Assembly (NCBI GenBank): GCA_963800325.1 | Contig: CAWDAQ010000005.1 | Coordinates: forward strand, 372,001 to 436,000 | Source of the DNA: CAWDAQ01 sp963800325 | GTDB taxonomy: Bacteria; Actinomycetota; Actinomycetes; Actinomycetales; Dermatophilaceae | Direction of reading: 5' to 3' | DNA length: 64,000 nucleotides | Part shown: positions 1 through 8,136 of the stretch, piece by piece | Position numbering within the stretch: the stretch's first letter is position 1 | Layout: every line of letters begins with the position of its first letter | The notes under the pieces: generated by a model | The model's input: the letters and a program-made list of their open reading frames with translations, nothing else | The model's database searches: none | What the model was told of the DNA's origin: nothing | Made by a program: the position numbers and the translations under genes

Positions 1-76
1 GGGCGGGACATCAGCTCGGTGGGCGCACCGACGTGACAGACTACCGGCGCCGGGGGCCGACGGCCAAACCGGCGAC

Positions 77-95
77 AGCCCCGGCCCTCGGGGCT
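77..95 (-). terminator. Hairpin after the RNase E/G gene
   Basis: A perfect 7-bp stem (AGCCCCG/CGGGGCT) with a five-base loop lies 11 bases past the RNase E/G stop codon. It has no T-run, which is common for actinobacterial terminators. It may also act as a processing or attenuation structure ahead of the next gene, which would be rplU if the usual actinobacterial order holds beyond the window edge. Confidence 0.45.
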
Positions 96-105
96 CGCGC
101 GGGGG

Positions 106-2886
106 TCAGCCGGGGTCGGCGGTCTCCGGCGGCCCGGGGTGTCCGTCCTCGCCGGCACCCCCGTCCTCGGCCCCGCTCCGCGGCGGACCCGCGGGAGCGG
201 TGACCCGGCCCCGCCTGCGGCGCTTGCGCGGCGCCGGTGCGGCCTCGGGCTCGCCCCACAGCCGCCCGTCGGCAGCCTTCGGCGCGGACGGCCCGGTGTC
301 GGACGGCCCGGTCTCGGACGGCCCGGTGTCGGAGGGCCCGGTCTCGGACGGCCCGGTGTCGGAGGGCCCGGTGTCGGAGGGACCGGTGTCGGAGGGCCCC
401 TCGGCGGCGAGCTCGCCCCGGGCGTCAGCGGCGTCGCCGGCGTCTGCCGTCTGCCTCGGGCCGAGCGCGGCGACGTCGTCCTCGACCGGCTCCCCGGCCA
501 TCCCCTTGACCGCGGCGGCATGCGCGGCCGCGGCGATCTGTGCCGGCGTCGGGCCGCCGTGGGCCTCGGCCTCCTGGCCGTGGTCCTCGCCGCGCTCGCC
601 CGACTCGCCGCCCTTGCGCTGGGAGGAGGAGCCGCCGGAGTCGCCACGGCCCCCTCGCCCGCGCCGGCCGCGGCCGCCGCCGGAGTCGCCCGAGCCCTTC
701 TCGACCGGCTCGGAGTGGACGACGATCCCGCGGCCGTTGCAGTGCTCGCAGGGCTCGGAGAACACCTCGACGAGTCCGGCGCCGACGCGCTTGCGGGTCA
801 TCTGGACCAGCCCGAGGGAGGTGACCTCGGCGACCTGGTGCTTGGTGCGGTCCCGGCCGAGGCACTCCAGCAGCCGCCGGACCACGAGCTCGCGGTTGGA
901 CTCGAGGACCATGTCGATGAAGTCGATGACGATGATCCCGCCGATGTCACGCAACCGGAGCTGGCGGACGACCTCCTCGGCGGCCTCGATGTTGTTCTTC
1001 GTCACCGTCTCCTCGAGGTTGCCCCCGGAGCCGACGAACTTGCCGGTGTTGACGTCGACGACCGTCATCGCCTCGGTGCGGTCGATGACGAGAGACCCGC
1101 CCGAGGGCAGCCAGACCTTGCGGTCCATCGCCTTCGCGAGCTGCTCGTGGATGCGGTGGTGGTGGAACACGTCCTCCTCGGAGGTCCACTTCGTCAGCCG
1201 CTCGCTGAGGTCGGGCGCGACCTCCCCCACGTAGTCGCTGACCTCCTCCCACGCGGACTCGCCGGAGACGACCAGCGAGGAGAAGTCCTCGTTGAAGACG
1301 TCCCGGATGACCCGGATCATCAGGTCGGGCTCGGCGTTCAGCAGGACCGGCGCCCCGCCCGCCGAGGCCTTGCGGTCCTTGCGGGCCTCGGCCTTGCTCC
1401 GGATGCTCTCCCACTGCCGCGCGAGCCGCTCGACGTCGCGCCGCAGCTCCTCCTCCGAGGCGCCCTCCGCGGCGGTGCGCACGATGACGCCCGCGTCCTC
1501 GGGGACGACCTCCTTGAGGATCTGCTTCAGCCGGGCCCGCTCGGTGTCGGGAAGCTTGCGGGAGATGCCCGTCATGTTCCCCTGCGGCACGTACACGAGG
1601 TAACGACCGGGGAGGCTGACCTGCGAGGTGAGTCGGGCGCCCTTGTGCCCGATCGGGTCCTTGGTCACCTGGACCAGCACGGACTCGCCCGACTTGAGGG
1701 CGTTCTCGATCCGCTTCGGCTGGTTGCCCTCCAGGCCCGCCGAGTCCCAGTTCACCTCGCCGGCGTAGAGCACGGCGTTGCGGCCCTTGCCGATGTCGAC
1801 GAACGCGGCCTCCATCGACGGCAGCACGTTCTGCACCCGGCCGAGGTAGACGTTGCCCGCCATCGAGGCGCTCGAGGTGCGCGAGACGTAGTGCTCGACG
1901 AGGACGCCGTCCTCGAGGACCCCGATCTGGGTCCGGTCGTCGGCGTGACGGACGACCATGACGCGCTCGACGCTCTCGCGCCGGGCGAGGAACTCCGCCT
2001 CGGTGATGACGGTGCGCCGGCGGCCGGCCTCGCGGCCCTCGCGGCGGCGCTGCTTCTTGGCCTCGAGCCGGGTCGAGCCCTTGACCCCGGTCGGCTCGTT
2101 CCGGCCCTTGCGGGACTCCCGCACCTTGGTCACGGTCCCGGGCGGGTCCTCGGTGTCCCCGGAGGACCCGGAGCGGCGCCGGCGCCGGCGCCGGCGTGAG
2201 GAGCTCGACTCCTCGGACCCGCCGTCCTCGTCGCCCGAGTCGTCCTTCGAGCCGGACGAGCCCTTCTCGGACCCGGCCTCCTCGCCGTCGGAGCCCTTGC
2301 TGTTCGAGCCCTTGCTGTTCGAGCCCTTGCTGTTCGAGCCCTTGCTGTTCGCGCCCTGGGAGCCCTTGCCGCCCTTGCCCTTCGGCCCCTTCTGGCCGGA
2401 GCGCTCGTCGCCGGAGTCCGTGGCGTCGGAGCGCTCGTCCGAACCCCTGCCGTCCGAACCAGTGTCGTCCGAACCGGTCGCGTGCTCCTCGGACGCGCCG
2501 TCGCCGGAGTCGCCGCCCGAGCCGCGTCCTCCCCGCCTGCCGCGGCCACCGCGGCGGCGGCTCCGGCGCCGTCCGTCGCCGGAGTCGTCGTCCTCACCGG
2601 AACCGCCCCGGGACGTGTCGGACCTGGTGTCGTCGGACACGCTGTCGTCGGACCTGGTGTCGTGGGACCCGGTGTCGTCGGACCTGGTGTCGTCGTCGCG
2701 GGCGTCGGACCCGTCGTCCTCGGGCCGCGCGGACCGTCGGCGGCGCGGCGCGGCGGTCGTCTCCGGGGCCTTGAACGTGAGACCGAAGCCCGGGCCCTGG
2801 TCCTCCGGGGCCGGAGGCGCCGGGGTGACCGTCGGGACGTCCGGGTCGGGACCGTCGGTCTGGAAGATGTTGTCCGGGTCTGCCAT
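106..2886 (-). CDS. rne: Ribonuclease E/G family endoribonuclease
   Basis: Endoribonuclease of the RNase E/G family, acting in mRNA decay and rRNA/tRNA maturation in the cytoplasm. About 926 residues. Residues 1-290 are a disordered acidic, Ser- and Arg-rich arm. The S1 RNA-binding region starts near residue 335 (GNVYLGRVQNVLPSMEAAF). The catalytic DNase I-like core carries the two metal-binding aspartates in VVDVNTGKFVG (about 607) and DFIDM (about 652). The Zn-link is CEHCNGRG (about 711), followed by a low-complexity tail. The reading frame stays open upstream to 3039. The ATG at 2886 is preferred because it has a GGAGG 12 bases upstream and because the upstream residues look non-native and overlap TIGR03936. 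The N-terminal NSKGS and C-terminal GPSDT repeats are encoded by 15-bp tandem DNA repeats. Gene order with TIGR03936 is the usual actinobacterial one. Confidence 0.95.
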   Translation of the reverse strand: MADPDNIFQTDGPDPDVPTVTPAPPAPEDQGPGFGLTFKAPETTAAPRRRRSARPEDDGSDARDDDTRSDDTGSHDTRSDDSVSDDTRSDTSRGGSGEDDDSGDGRRRSRRRGGRGRRGGRGSGGDSGDGASEEHATGSDDTGSDGRGSDERSDATDSGDERSGQKGPKGKGGKGSQGANSKGSNSKGSNSKGSNSKGSDGEEAGSEKGSSGSKDDSGDEDGGSEESSSSRRRRRRRRSGSSGDTEDPPGTVTKVRESRKGRNEPTGVKGSTRLEAKKQRRREGREAGRRRTVITEAEFLARRESVERVMVVRHADDRTQIGVLEDGVLVEHYVSRTSSASMAGNVYLGRVQNVLPSMEAAFVDIGKGRNAVLYAGEVNWDSAGLEGNQPKRIENALKSGESVLVQVTKDPIGHKGARLTSQVSLPGRYLVYVPQGNMTGISRKLPDTERARLKQILKEVVPEDAGVIVRTAAEGASEEELRRDVERLARQWESIRSKAEARKDRKASAGGAPVLLNAEPDLMIRVIRDVFNEDFSSLVVSGESAWEEVSDYVGEVAPDLSERLTKWTSEEDVFHHHRIHEQLAKAMDRKVWLPSGGSLVIDRTEAMTVVDVNTGKFVGSGGNLEETVTKNNIEAAEEVVRQLRLRDIGGIIVIDFIDMVLESNRELVVRRLLECLGRDRTKHQVAEVTSLGLVQMTRKRVGAGLVEVFSEPCEHCNGRGIVVHSEPVEKGSGDSGGGRGRRGRGGRGDSGGSSSQRKGGESGERGEDHGQEAEAHGGPTPAQIAAAAHAAAVKGMAGEPVEDDVAALGPRQTADAGDAADARGELAAEGPSDTGPSDTGPSDTGPSETGPSDTGPSETGPSDTGPSAPKAADGRLWGEPEAAPAPRKRRRRGRVTAPAGPPRSGAEDGGAGEDGHPGPPETADPG
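287..403 (-). repeat. 15-bp tandem repeat coding GPS(D/E)T units in the RNase E/G tail
   Basis: About eight 15-base units encode the five-residue motif GPSDT or GPSET, ending in GPSAP, in the C-terminal tail of RNase E/G. The variants differ mainly at the Asp/Glu codon. Copy number is likely to vary between strains through replication slippage. The repeat lies outside the catalytic core. Confidence 0.85.
2291..2350 (-). repeat. Four exact 15-bp repeats coding NSKGS in the RNase E/G arm
   Basis: Four identical tandem copies of a 15-base unit (plus-strand GAGCCCTTGCTGTTC) encode four NSKGS pentapeptides in the N-terminal disordered arm. Exact identity of all four copies at the DNA level indicates recent slippage expansion. 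Confidence 0.9.
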
Positions 2887-3031
2887 CGATCGTCCGTCCT
2901 CCACGCGGACGAACGCCACACCCGGCCCCGTCCCCGGGACCCCACTCGACCGCGCGGTGTGCGCTGTCATCGTGCGGGCGGTGACCCTCACGGAAGTCTC
3001 TTCCTCCCCCGACGGGCTCGCGCGGCGCGCG

Positions 3032-3805
3032 TCACGCACGGCAGGGGCCGGCGGCGTCCCTGTCAGCGGCCAACGGATCAGCCACCCTCGCGGTTCCGGG
3101 GTCCAGCGGCCCCTGCGCCAACCGAGTCACCAACGGTGGTGACGAAGGCGCGAAGGAACACACGGTCCGTAGCGCGGTCAGGACGTCGTCGGGCCGTACA
3201 GCGGGTGTGGTGTGCCGCACGACCATGTGCAGTATCGCACACGGCACGCTGGTCCCGGGATCGACGTCGTCGCCGGTGGACATCGCGACGACGGGCCCGC
3301 GGGCGTCGAAGGTCCGCTCACCCCGCTTGAACATGCGGCTGACCTCCACCTCCTCCCGCGCGAGGAAGGCCGCCACCGCCGCGGCGAGGTCGGGCTCGGG
3401 CGTGTCGCGGAAGCGCAGCTCCCAGGCGCTGGCCTCGAGCCGGTCGGGAAGGCTCCCCGGCCCCGCCTCGACGACCTCGAGGACGTCGAGGCCCTCGGGC
3501 AGGGCGGCGTCGAGTGCGTCGCGGAGGGCGCCGGTGTCGACGCGCTCGGTCACCGAGATCTCGAGGTACTCCGCCTCGCTCGCCGTACCGGTCGGGGCGG
3601 CGCCGGCGTAGGAGATCTTCGGGTGGGGGTGGAACCCCGCGGAGAAGGCCATCGGCACCCGGGCCCGGCGCAGGGCGCGCTCCAGGGCCCGCGCGAAGTC
3701 CCGGCTGGAGCTGAAGCGCAGCCGGCCCCGCCGGGCGTACCGCAGGCGCAGCCGCTGCACCGCCGGGGGTGGGGGCGGGCCGTCGGGGGTGCGCTGTCGG
3801 GCCAT
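3032..3805 (-). CDS. TIGR03936 family (DUF2344) radical-SAM-linked protein
   Basis: About 257 residues, matching the TIGR03936/DUF2344 family, which pairs with TIGR03960 radical SAM proteins in many bacteria. Its biochemical role is unknown. Recognisable family stretches are the SSRDFARALERALRRA region near residue 35 and FSAGFHPHPKISYA near residue 57. A TTG nine bases upstream could also be read as a start. The ATG at 3805 is preferred because TACCCT, a good -10 element, lies eight bases before it, which suggests a leaderless transcript. It is separated from its usual partner (6008-8020) by a sedolisin gene and three hairpins, so the two are probably not co-transcribed here. It precedes RNase E/G. 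Confidence 0.88.
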   Translation of the reverse strand: MARQRTPDGPPPPPAVQRLRLRYARRGRLRFSSSRDFARALERALRRARVPMAFSAGFHPHPKISYAGAAPTGTASEAEYLEISVTERVDTGALRDALDAALPEGLDVLEVVEAGPGSLPDRLEASAWELRFRDTPEPDLAAAVAAFLAREEVEVSRMFKRGERTFDARGPVVAMSTGDDVDPGTSVPCAILHMVVRHTTPAVRPDDVLTALRTVCSFAPSSPPLVTRLAQGPLDPGTARVADPLAADRDAAGPCRA

Positions 3806-3838
3806 GGTCGGCAAGGGTACGTGCGTGGCCCCCGGGGA

Positions 3839-3880
3839 CGGCGGACGGCCCGGCTCTGCGCAGCGCCGGGCCGTCCGCCG
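3839..3880. terminator. Perfect 16-bp hairpin downstream of the sedolisin gene
   Basis: A 16-bp perfect stem (3839-3854 with 3865-3880; core GGCGGACGGCCCGGC) encloses a ten-base loop that is itself palindromic (CTGCGCAG). It is the last of three hairpins met by transcripts leaving the sedolisin gene and sits 34 bases ahead of the TIGR03936 start. A rho-independent-type terminator is the simplest reading, although no T-run follows. Confidence 0.65.
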
Positions 3881-3891
3881 GACAGACGACC

Positions 3892-3930
3892 GGCGGGCCT
3901 CGCAGCGCCAGCACCGCTGCGAAACCCGCC
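3892..3930. terminator. Second hairpin downstream of the sedolisin gene
   Basis: A two-part stem: GGCGGG/CCCGCC outer and TCGCAGCG/CGCTGCGA inner, separated by a small internal loop, with a seven-base loop. It lies between the hairpins at 3839-3880 and 3951-3999. Confidence 0.55.
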
Positions 3931-3950
3931 GTGGTCACAGTTCACCCCGG

Positions 3951-3999
3951 ACCGGGCCCGCGGACGAATGACAAACGTCACCACTTCCGCGGGCCCGGT
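3951..3999. terminator. Third hairpin, 14-bp perfect stem with a 21-base loop
   Basis: ACCGGGCCCGCGGA (3951-3964) pairs perfectly with 3986-3999. The 21-base loop contains a short inverted repeat, TGAC-AAAC-GTCA. It is 60 bases past the sedolisin stop codon and is the first hairpin encountered. It could be a terminator or an operator-bearing structure. Confidence 0.55.
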
Positions 4000-4058
4000 G
4001 TCAGGTCCCCTCCGGGCCGGGTGTCACGGCCTGCGCCGGGCCCGGCTCGGTGCGGGTG

Positions 4059-5834
4059 TCAGCGGCCGGCGACCGCGTCGACCCAGGCCCGTCCGTCCGG
4101 GGAGCCGACGCCGGTGACGTCGTCGTAGCCGTCGCGGACGTGGATGGTCAGCGGCTCGTCCGCGTCGAACGTCCGCGCCGAGTACACGTAGCCCTCGCTC
4201 TCGTCGACGGCGTTCGCGTAGTCGACCCGGACCGCGCCCGGGTAGGTGTCGCGGGCGTCCGTGGTGACGTCCTTCGACGCCGAGCGGGCGGCGTAGAGGG
4301 CCGGGTTGGCGAACCCGAGCGGGTGACCGGCCTCCTGCTCGGCGAGGGCGAGCATCCCCGCGTAGAGCGGGGAGGACAGGCTGGTCCCGCCGATGCGGTA
4401 CTCGCTGTAGGCGTCGTGGCCGTCGGGGAAGCGCTGGGTCTGCCCGACGAGCATCCCCGTCGTGGGGTCACCGAGGGCCGAGACGTCCGGGACGGCACGC
4501 ATCGCGGACCCGCCGTAGGCGCGCGCGATCGACTCGGGCACCACGCCCTTCTGGTAGTCGGGCTGGGCGAAGAGGCGGGACGTGCCGCCGCCGCTGCCGT
4601 AGAGGTAGCTCGGCGCGCTCCACGTGCCGTCGGGGGTCAGGGTCCTCCTCGCCGTCTCCCAGCCGAGCTCGAAGAGCCGGGAGTCGTCCGCGGTCACCCC
4701 GAGGCTCGTCCCGCCGACCGCGGTCACCCACGGTGACGACGCGGGCCAGTCCGGGGTGGGTGCGGTGGCGGCGTCCCCTCCGGTCTCGTCACCGGAGTCC
4801 CCGGAGGAGTAGAGCAGCGAGATCCCCTCCGCCGCGGCCTGGACCCGGGTGTCGAGGCTCGGCTTGGCGTACCCCCGCGGCAGCGCCTCGCCGCCGTAGC
4901 CGTAGCTGTTCGTCACGATGTCGGCCAGGTGCTTGTCGACGACCTTGTTCATGATGGCGTCGAGGTCGCGGTAGTTGTTCGGGGCGCCGACGTAGACCAT
5001 GTCGGCCCCGGGCGCCATCGCGTGGACGGCCTCGAGGTCGAGGGTCTCCTCCCCCGCCCAGCCCGCCGGGTCGTGCTCCGGGTTCTCCGGGTGCTGGTAC
5101 GTCCCGGGCGCGACGACCTGGCGGAAGTGCCCGTCGACCGGGGGCAGCCCGTGCTCGGCCGAGTACGTCGCGAGGTCGCTCTTGATCGTCGGGGAGGCGT
5201 AGGCGTCGATGACCCCGATCGTCACGCCGCTGCCGTCCGTCCCGGAGTCGATGGCCCCGCTCATCCCGTAGGCCCCCTGGAGCTGGGAGCCGGCGTAGCC
5301 GCAGGGCGCGAAGGCGCTCGGCGAGCCCGGCAGGTCGGTGCCGTCCGGGGTCGGGGTGGTCCGCACGGTCTTCTCGCCCCAGTAGTGCGAGCACGGCCGC
5401 CCGTTCACGAAGACCGGCGGGGGTGGGGTGGTCTTGTCGGTGCGGGCGAGGGTCTGGCTCTGGTCGAGCCCGACGACCGCCTCGACCGCCCCGAGCGAGT
5501 CCGGCACGGAGAGCGGCTCGGTGTTGCCCCGCACGGTGCGGCCGTGCACGGTGAACTCGCCGAACGAGGTGTCGAACGCGTCGGCGGCCCGGCCGACGGT
5601 GCCGCTCGCCTCGACGTACTTGCGGTTTCCGGGCACGTGGCCGACGTGGAAGCCCTGGTGGTCCAGCCACGACCGGACGGTCTTGACGTCGTGGGCGCTC
5701 GGCGAGAAGCGGGCGTGGACCTGGCTCGGGGTCAGGTAGTGGTGGTAGCGCGGCGACCCCGGGTCCGAGACCGCGGCGGCGTAGCGGGCGGCGGCGTCCC
5801 CGTCGCGGTCGGCGAGGTGGACCCGGAACGTCAC
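4059..5834 (-). CDS. S53 family serine-carboxyl protease (sedolisin/kumamolisin), probably missing its signal peptide
   Basis: A sedolisin: normally an exported, acid-active, calcium-dependent endopeptidase made as a proenzyme. The pro-kumamolisin activation domain covers residues 1 to about 130. The catalytic Glu and Asp lie in AGEETLDLEAVHAMAPGA (about 260-275), the oxyanion Asp in ADIVTNSYG (about 303), the nucleophile Ser in GGTSLSSPL (about 480), and a C-terminal calcium-site motif in DDVTGVGSPDG. The first usable start is GTG 5834, but family-like sequence (LPGSVPDWATAAHR) continues upstream in frame to a TGA at 5940-5942 with no ATG, GTG or TTG. No signal peptide is encoded in any frame. 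The gene may therefore be 5'-truncated. It sits between two genes that are usually neighbours, which suggests an insertion. Confidence 0.85.
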   Translation of the reverse strand: MTFRVHLADRDGDAAARYAAAVSDPGSPRYHHYLTPSQVHARFSPSAHDVKTVRSWLDHQGFHVGHVPGNRKYVEASGTVGRAADAFDTSFGEFTVHGRTVRGNTEPLSVPDSLGAVEAVVGLDQSQTLARTDKTTPPPPVFVNGRPCSHYWGEKTVRTTPTPDGTDLPGSPSAFAPCGYAGSQLQGAYGMSGAIDSGTDGSGVTIGVIDAYASPTIKSDLATYSAEHGLPPVDGHFRQVVAPGTYQHPENPEHDPAGWAGEETLDLEAVHAMAPGADMVYVGAPNNYRDLDAIMNKVVDKHLADIVTNSYGYGGEALPRGYAKPSLDTRVQAAAEGISLLYSSGDSGDETGGDAATAPTPDWPASSPWVTAVGGTSLGVTADDSRLFELGWETARRTLTPDGTWSAPSYLYGSGGGTSRLFAQPDYQKGVVPESIARAYGGSAMRAVPDVSALGDPTTGMLVGQTQRFPDGHDAYSEYRIGGTSLSSPLYAGMLALAEQEAGHPLGFANPALYAARSASKDVTTDARDTYPGAVRVDYANAVDESEGYVYSARTFDADEPLTIHVRDGYDDVTGVGSPDGRAWVDAVAGR

Positions 5835-5943
5835 CGGCGTCGAGTCCGTGGTCCTGCCGGTGCGGTGGGCCGCGGTCGCCCAGTCCGGGACGCTCCCCGG
5901 CAGGTGGTGGTGGCCGGTGCCGGGGGCAGCGGACAGACGTCAC

Positions 5944-5977
5944 GAACATCCTTGATGTTCTTTTTATCCCGATCGGG
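5944..5977. promoter_or_regulatory. AT-rich palindromic element upstream of the sedolisin gene
   Basis: Two adjacent perfect inverted repeats in an otherwise GC-rich gap: GAACATC-ctt-GATGTTC (5944-5960) and CCCGATCGGG (5968-5977), with TTTTTAT between them. It lies in the 65 bases between the stop codon of the TIGR03960 gene and the sedolisin frame. Read on the plus strand it resembles an intrinsic terminator (stem plus T5), but no plus-strand gene runs into it. An operator or promoter for the sedolisin gene is an alternative. Confidence 0.4.
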
Positions 5978-6007
5978 CTCGCCACCGGGTCGCGCTCGGC
6001 CGGCCGC

Positions 6008-8020
6008 TCACCCCGGGGCCATCGCCTCCGAGCCCGCCCCGACGACGGTCAGCGGCAGGAGCTTCTTGCCCGTGGGGCCGATCTCGATGTCGGTGCCCAT
6101 CTGGGGGCAGACGCCGCAGTCGAAGCACGGCGTCCAGCGGCAGTCGTCGACCTCGGTCTCGTCGAGGGCGTCGAGCCAGTCCTGCCAGAGCCACTCCTTG
6201 TCGAGCCCGGAGTCGAGGTGGTCCCACGGGAGGACCTCGCTCTCCTCGCGCTCGCGGGTCGTGTACCAGGCGAGGTCGACCGGGGCGTACTCGCCGTCGG
6301 CACCCGGGCCGAGGACCGAGGCCGCGGCCGCGACCCACCGCTCGTAGGAGAAGTGCTCGCTCCACCCGTCGAACCGGCCGCCGTCGCGCCAGACGGCCTC
6401 GATCACACGGCCGACCCGGCGGTCGCCGCGGCTGAGGAGTCCCTCGACGACCCCGGGCTTGCCGTCGTGGTAGCGGAACCCGATCGCGGACCGGTAGCGC
6501 CGGTCGGAGCGGATCGCGTCCCGGAGCTTCTCGAGGCGGGCGTCGGTCTCGTCGGCGCCGAGCTGGCCGCACCACTGGAAGGGGGTGTGCGGCTTGGGGA
6601 CGAAGCCCCCGATGCTCACCGTGCAGCGGATGTCACGGCGACCGCTGACCTCGCGACCGGTCTCGATGACCCGCTTGGCGACCTCCGCGATCTGGAGGAC
6701 GTCCTCGTCGGTCTCGGTCGGCAGCCCGCACATGAAGTAGAGCTTGACCTGGCGCCAGCCGGCCGAGTACGCGGCGGCGACGGTCCGGATGAGGTCGTCC
6801 TCGGTGACCATCTTGTTGATGACCTTGCGGATGCGCTCGCTGCCGCCCTCGGGGGCGAAGGTCAGCCCCGAGCGGCGCCCGCCGCGGGTGAGCTCGTTGG
6901 CGAGGTCGACGTTGAACGCGTCGACCCGGGTCGAGGGCAGCGACAGCCCGGTCTGGGTCCCCTCGTAGCGGTCCGCGAGGCCCTTGGCGACGTCCCCGAT
7001 CTCGGAGTGGTCGGCGCTGGAGAGGGAGAGCAGGCCGACCTCCTCGAACCCGGTCGCGGCGAGGCCGCGCTCGACCATCTCGCCGATGCCGGTGATGGAG
7101 CGCTCCCGGACCGGGCGGGTGATCATCCCGGCCTGGCAGAACCGGCAGCCGCGGGTGCACCCGCGGAAGATCTCGACGCTCATCCGCTCGTGGACGCTCT
7201 CGGCGAGCGGGACGAGCGGCTGCTTCGGGTACGGCCACGCGTCGAGGTCGGTGACGGTGTGCTTGGCGACCCGCCAGGGCACCCCGGGCTCGGTCGGGAC
7301 CACCCGTTGGATGCGCCCGTCGGGCAGGTAGTCGACCCGGTAGAACGCCGGGACGTACACCCCGCCGGTCTCGGCGAGGCGCCGGAGGAGCTCTCGGCGC
7401 CCGCCCGGGCGGCCCTGGGCCTTCCAGTCCGTCAGCAGGTCGGTGATCTCGAGGACCGCCTGCTCGCCGTCACCGACGACGGCGGCGTCGATGAAGTCGG
7501 CGACGGGCTCGGGGTTGAAGGCGGCGTGACCCCCGGCGAGCACGAGCGGGTCGTCCTCGCCGCGGTCGGCCGTGTGCAGCGGGATGCCGGCGAGGTCGAG
7601 GGAGGTGAGCAGGTTGGTGTAGCCGAGCTCGGTGGCGAAGGAGACCCCGAGGACGTCGAAGTCCCGCACCGGGCGGTGGCCGTCGACCGTGAACTGCGGC
7701 ACCCCGTGGACGCGCATGGCCTCCTCCATGTCGGGCCAGACCGCGTAGGTGCGCTCGGCGAGCGCGTCCGGGCGCTCGTTGAGGACCTCGTAGAGGATCA
7801 TGACGCCCTGGTTGGGCAGGCCGACCTCGTAGGCGTCGGGGTACATCAGCGCCCACCGCGCGGTGAGCTCCTCCCCCTGCGGGCCGTGGCCGCCGCAGTG
7901 CCAGTCCTTGACGGTCGAGTTGAGCTCGCCGCCGACGTACTGGATGGGCTTGCCGACCCCGTCGAGCAGCGGCTCCAGGGCCGGGAAGAGGGAGGATCCC
8001 GGGGCTCGCGTCGTGGTCAT
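6008..8020 (-). CDS. TIGR03960 family B12-binding-domain radical SAM protein
   Basis: About 670 residues. The N-terminal third resembles the cobalamin-binding-like domain of this family. The radical SAM core carries the [4Fe-4S] motif CTRGCRFC at about residue 286. A C-terminal Cys-rich stretch (CFDCGVCPQMG) may hold a second cluster. The substrate is unknown; family members occur beside TIGR03936 and RNase E/G, which hints at an RNA or ribosome link. The frame opens at 8059, but ATG 8020 is preferred because TACCCT lies exactly six bases before it, a leaderless-type promoter, and because the family sequence begins just after it. The TIGR03936 partner is displaced by 2.2 kb. Confidence 0.92.
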   Translation of the reverse strand: MTTTRAPGSSLFPALEPLLDGVGKPIQYVGGELNSTVKDWHCGGHGPQGEELTARWALMYPDAYEVGLPNQGVMILYEVLNERPDALAERTYAVWPDMEEAMRVHGVPQFTVDGHRPVRDFDVLGVSFATELGYTNLLTSLDLAGIPLHTADRGEDDPLVLAGGHAAFNPEPVADFIDAAVVGDGEQAVLEITDLLTDWKAQGRPGGRRELLRRLAETGGVYVPAFYRVDYLPDGRIQRVVPTEPGVPWRVAKHTVTDLDAWPYPKQPLVPLAESVHERMSVEIFRGCTRGCRFCQAGMITRPVRERSITGIGEMVERGLAATGFEEVGLLSLSSADHSEIGDVAKGLADRYEGTQTGLSLPSTRVDAFNVDLANELTRGGRRSGLTFAPEGGSERIRKVINKMVTEDDLIRTVAAAYSAGWRQVKLYFMCGLPTETDEDVLQIAEVAKRVIETGREVSGRRDIRCTVSIGGFVPKPHTPFQWCGQLGADETDARLEKLRDAIRSDRRYRSAIGFRYHDGKPGVVEGLLSRGDRRVGRVIEAVWRDGGRFDGWSEHFSYERWVAAAASVLGPGADGEYAPVDLAWYTTREREESEVLPWDHLDSGLDKEWLWQDWLDALDETEVDDCRWTPCFDCGVCPQMGTDIEIGPTGKKLLPLTVVGAGSEAMAPG

Positions 8021-8136
8021 CGTCCAAGGGTAACGGCGGGGCCGGGCCGGCCCGGACACGGCGGGCCGCCCCGCGGGGTGGGCACCGCGGCGCGGGAACG
8101 CTCGGCGGGCGGCCGCGCGGCGCCTACGATCGGGGG

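Noticed and set aside
139..2199. Long plus-strand open frame (686 codons) opposite RNase E/G
   Set aside because: It is the complement of a well-conserved gene, is Arg/Ala/Leu-rich without any motif, and is the normal result of very high GC in the third codon position.
5944..5966. Plus-strand intrinsic terminator (stem plus T5)
   Set aside because: No plus-strand gene reads into it, so it is listed as a regulatory palindrome only.
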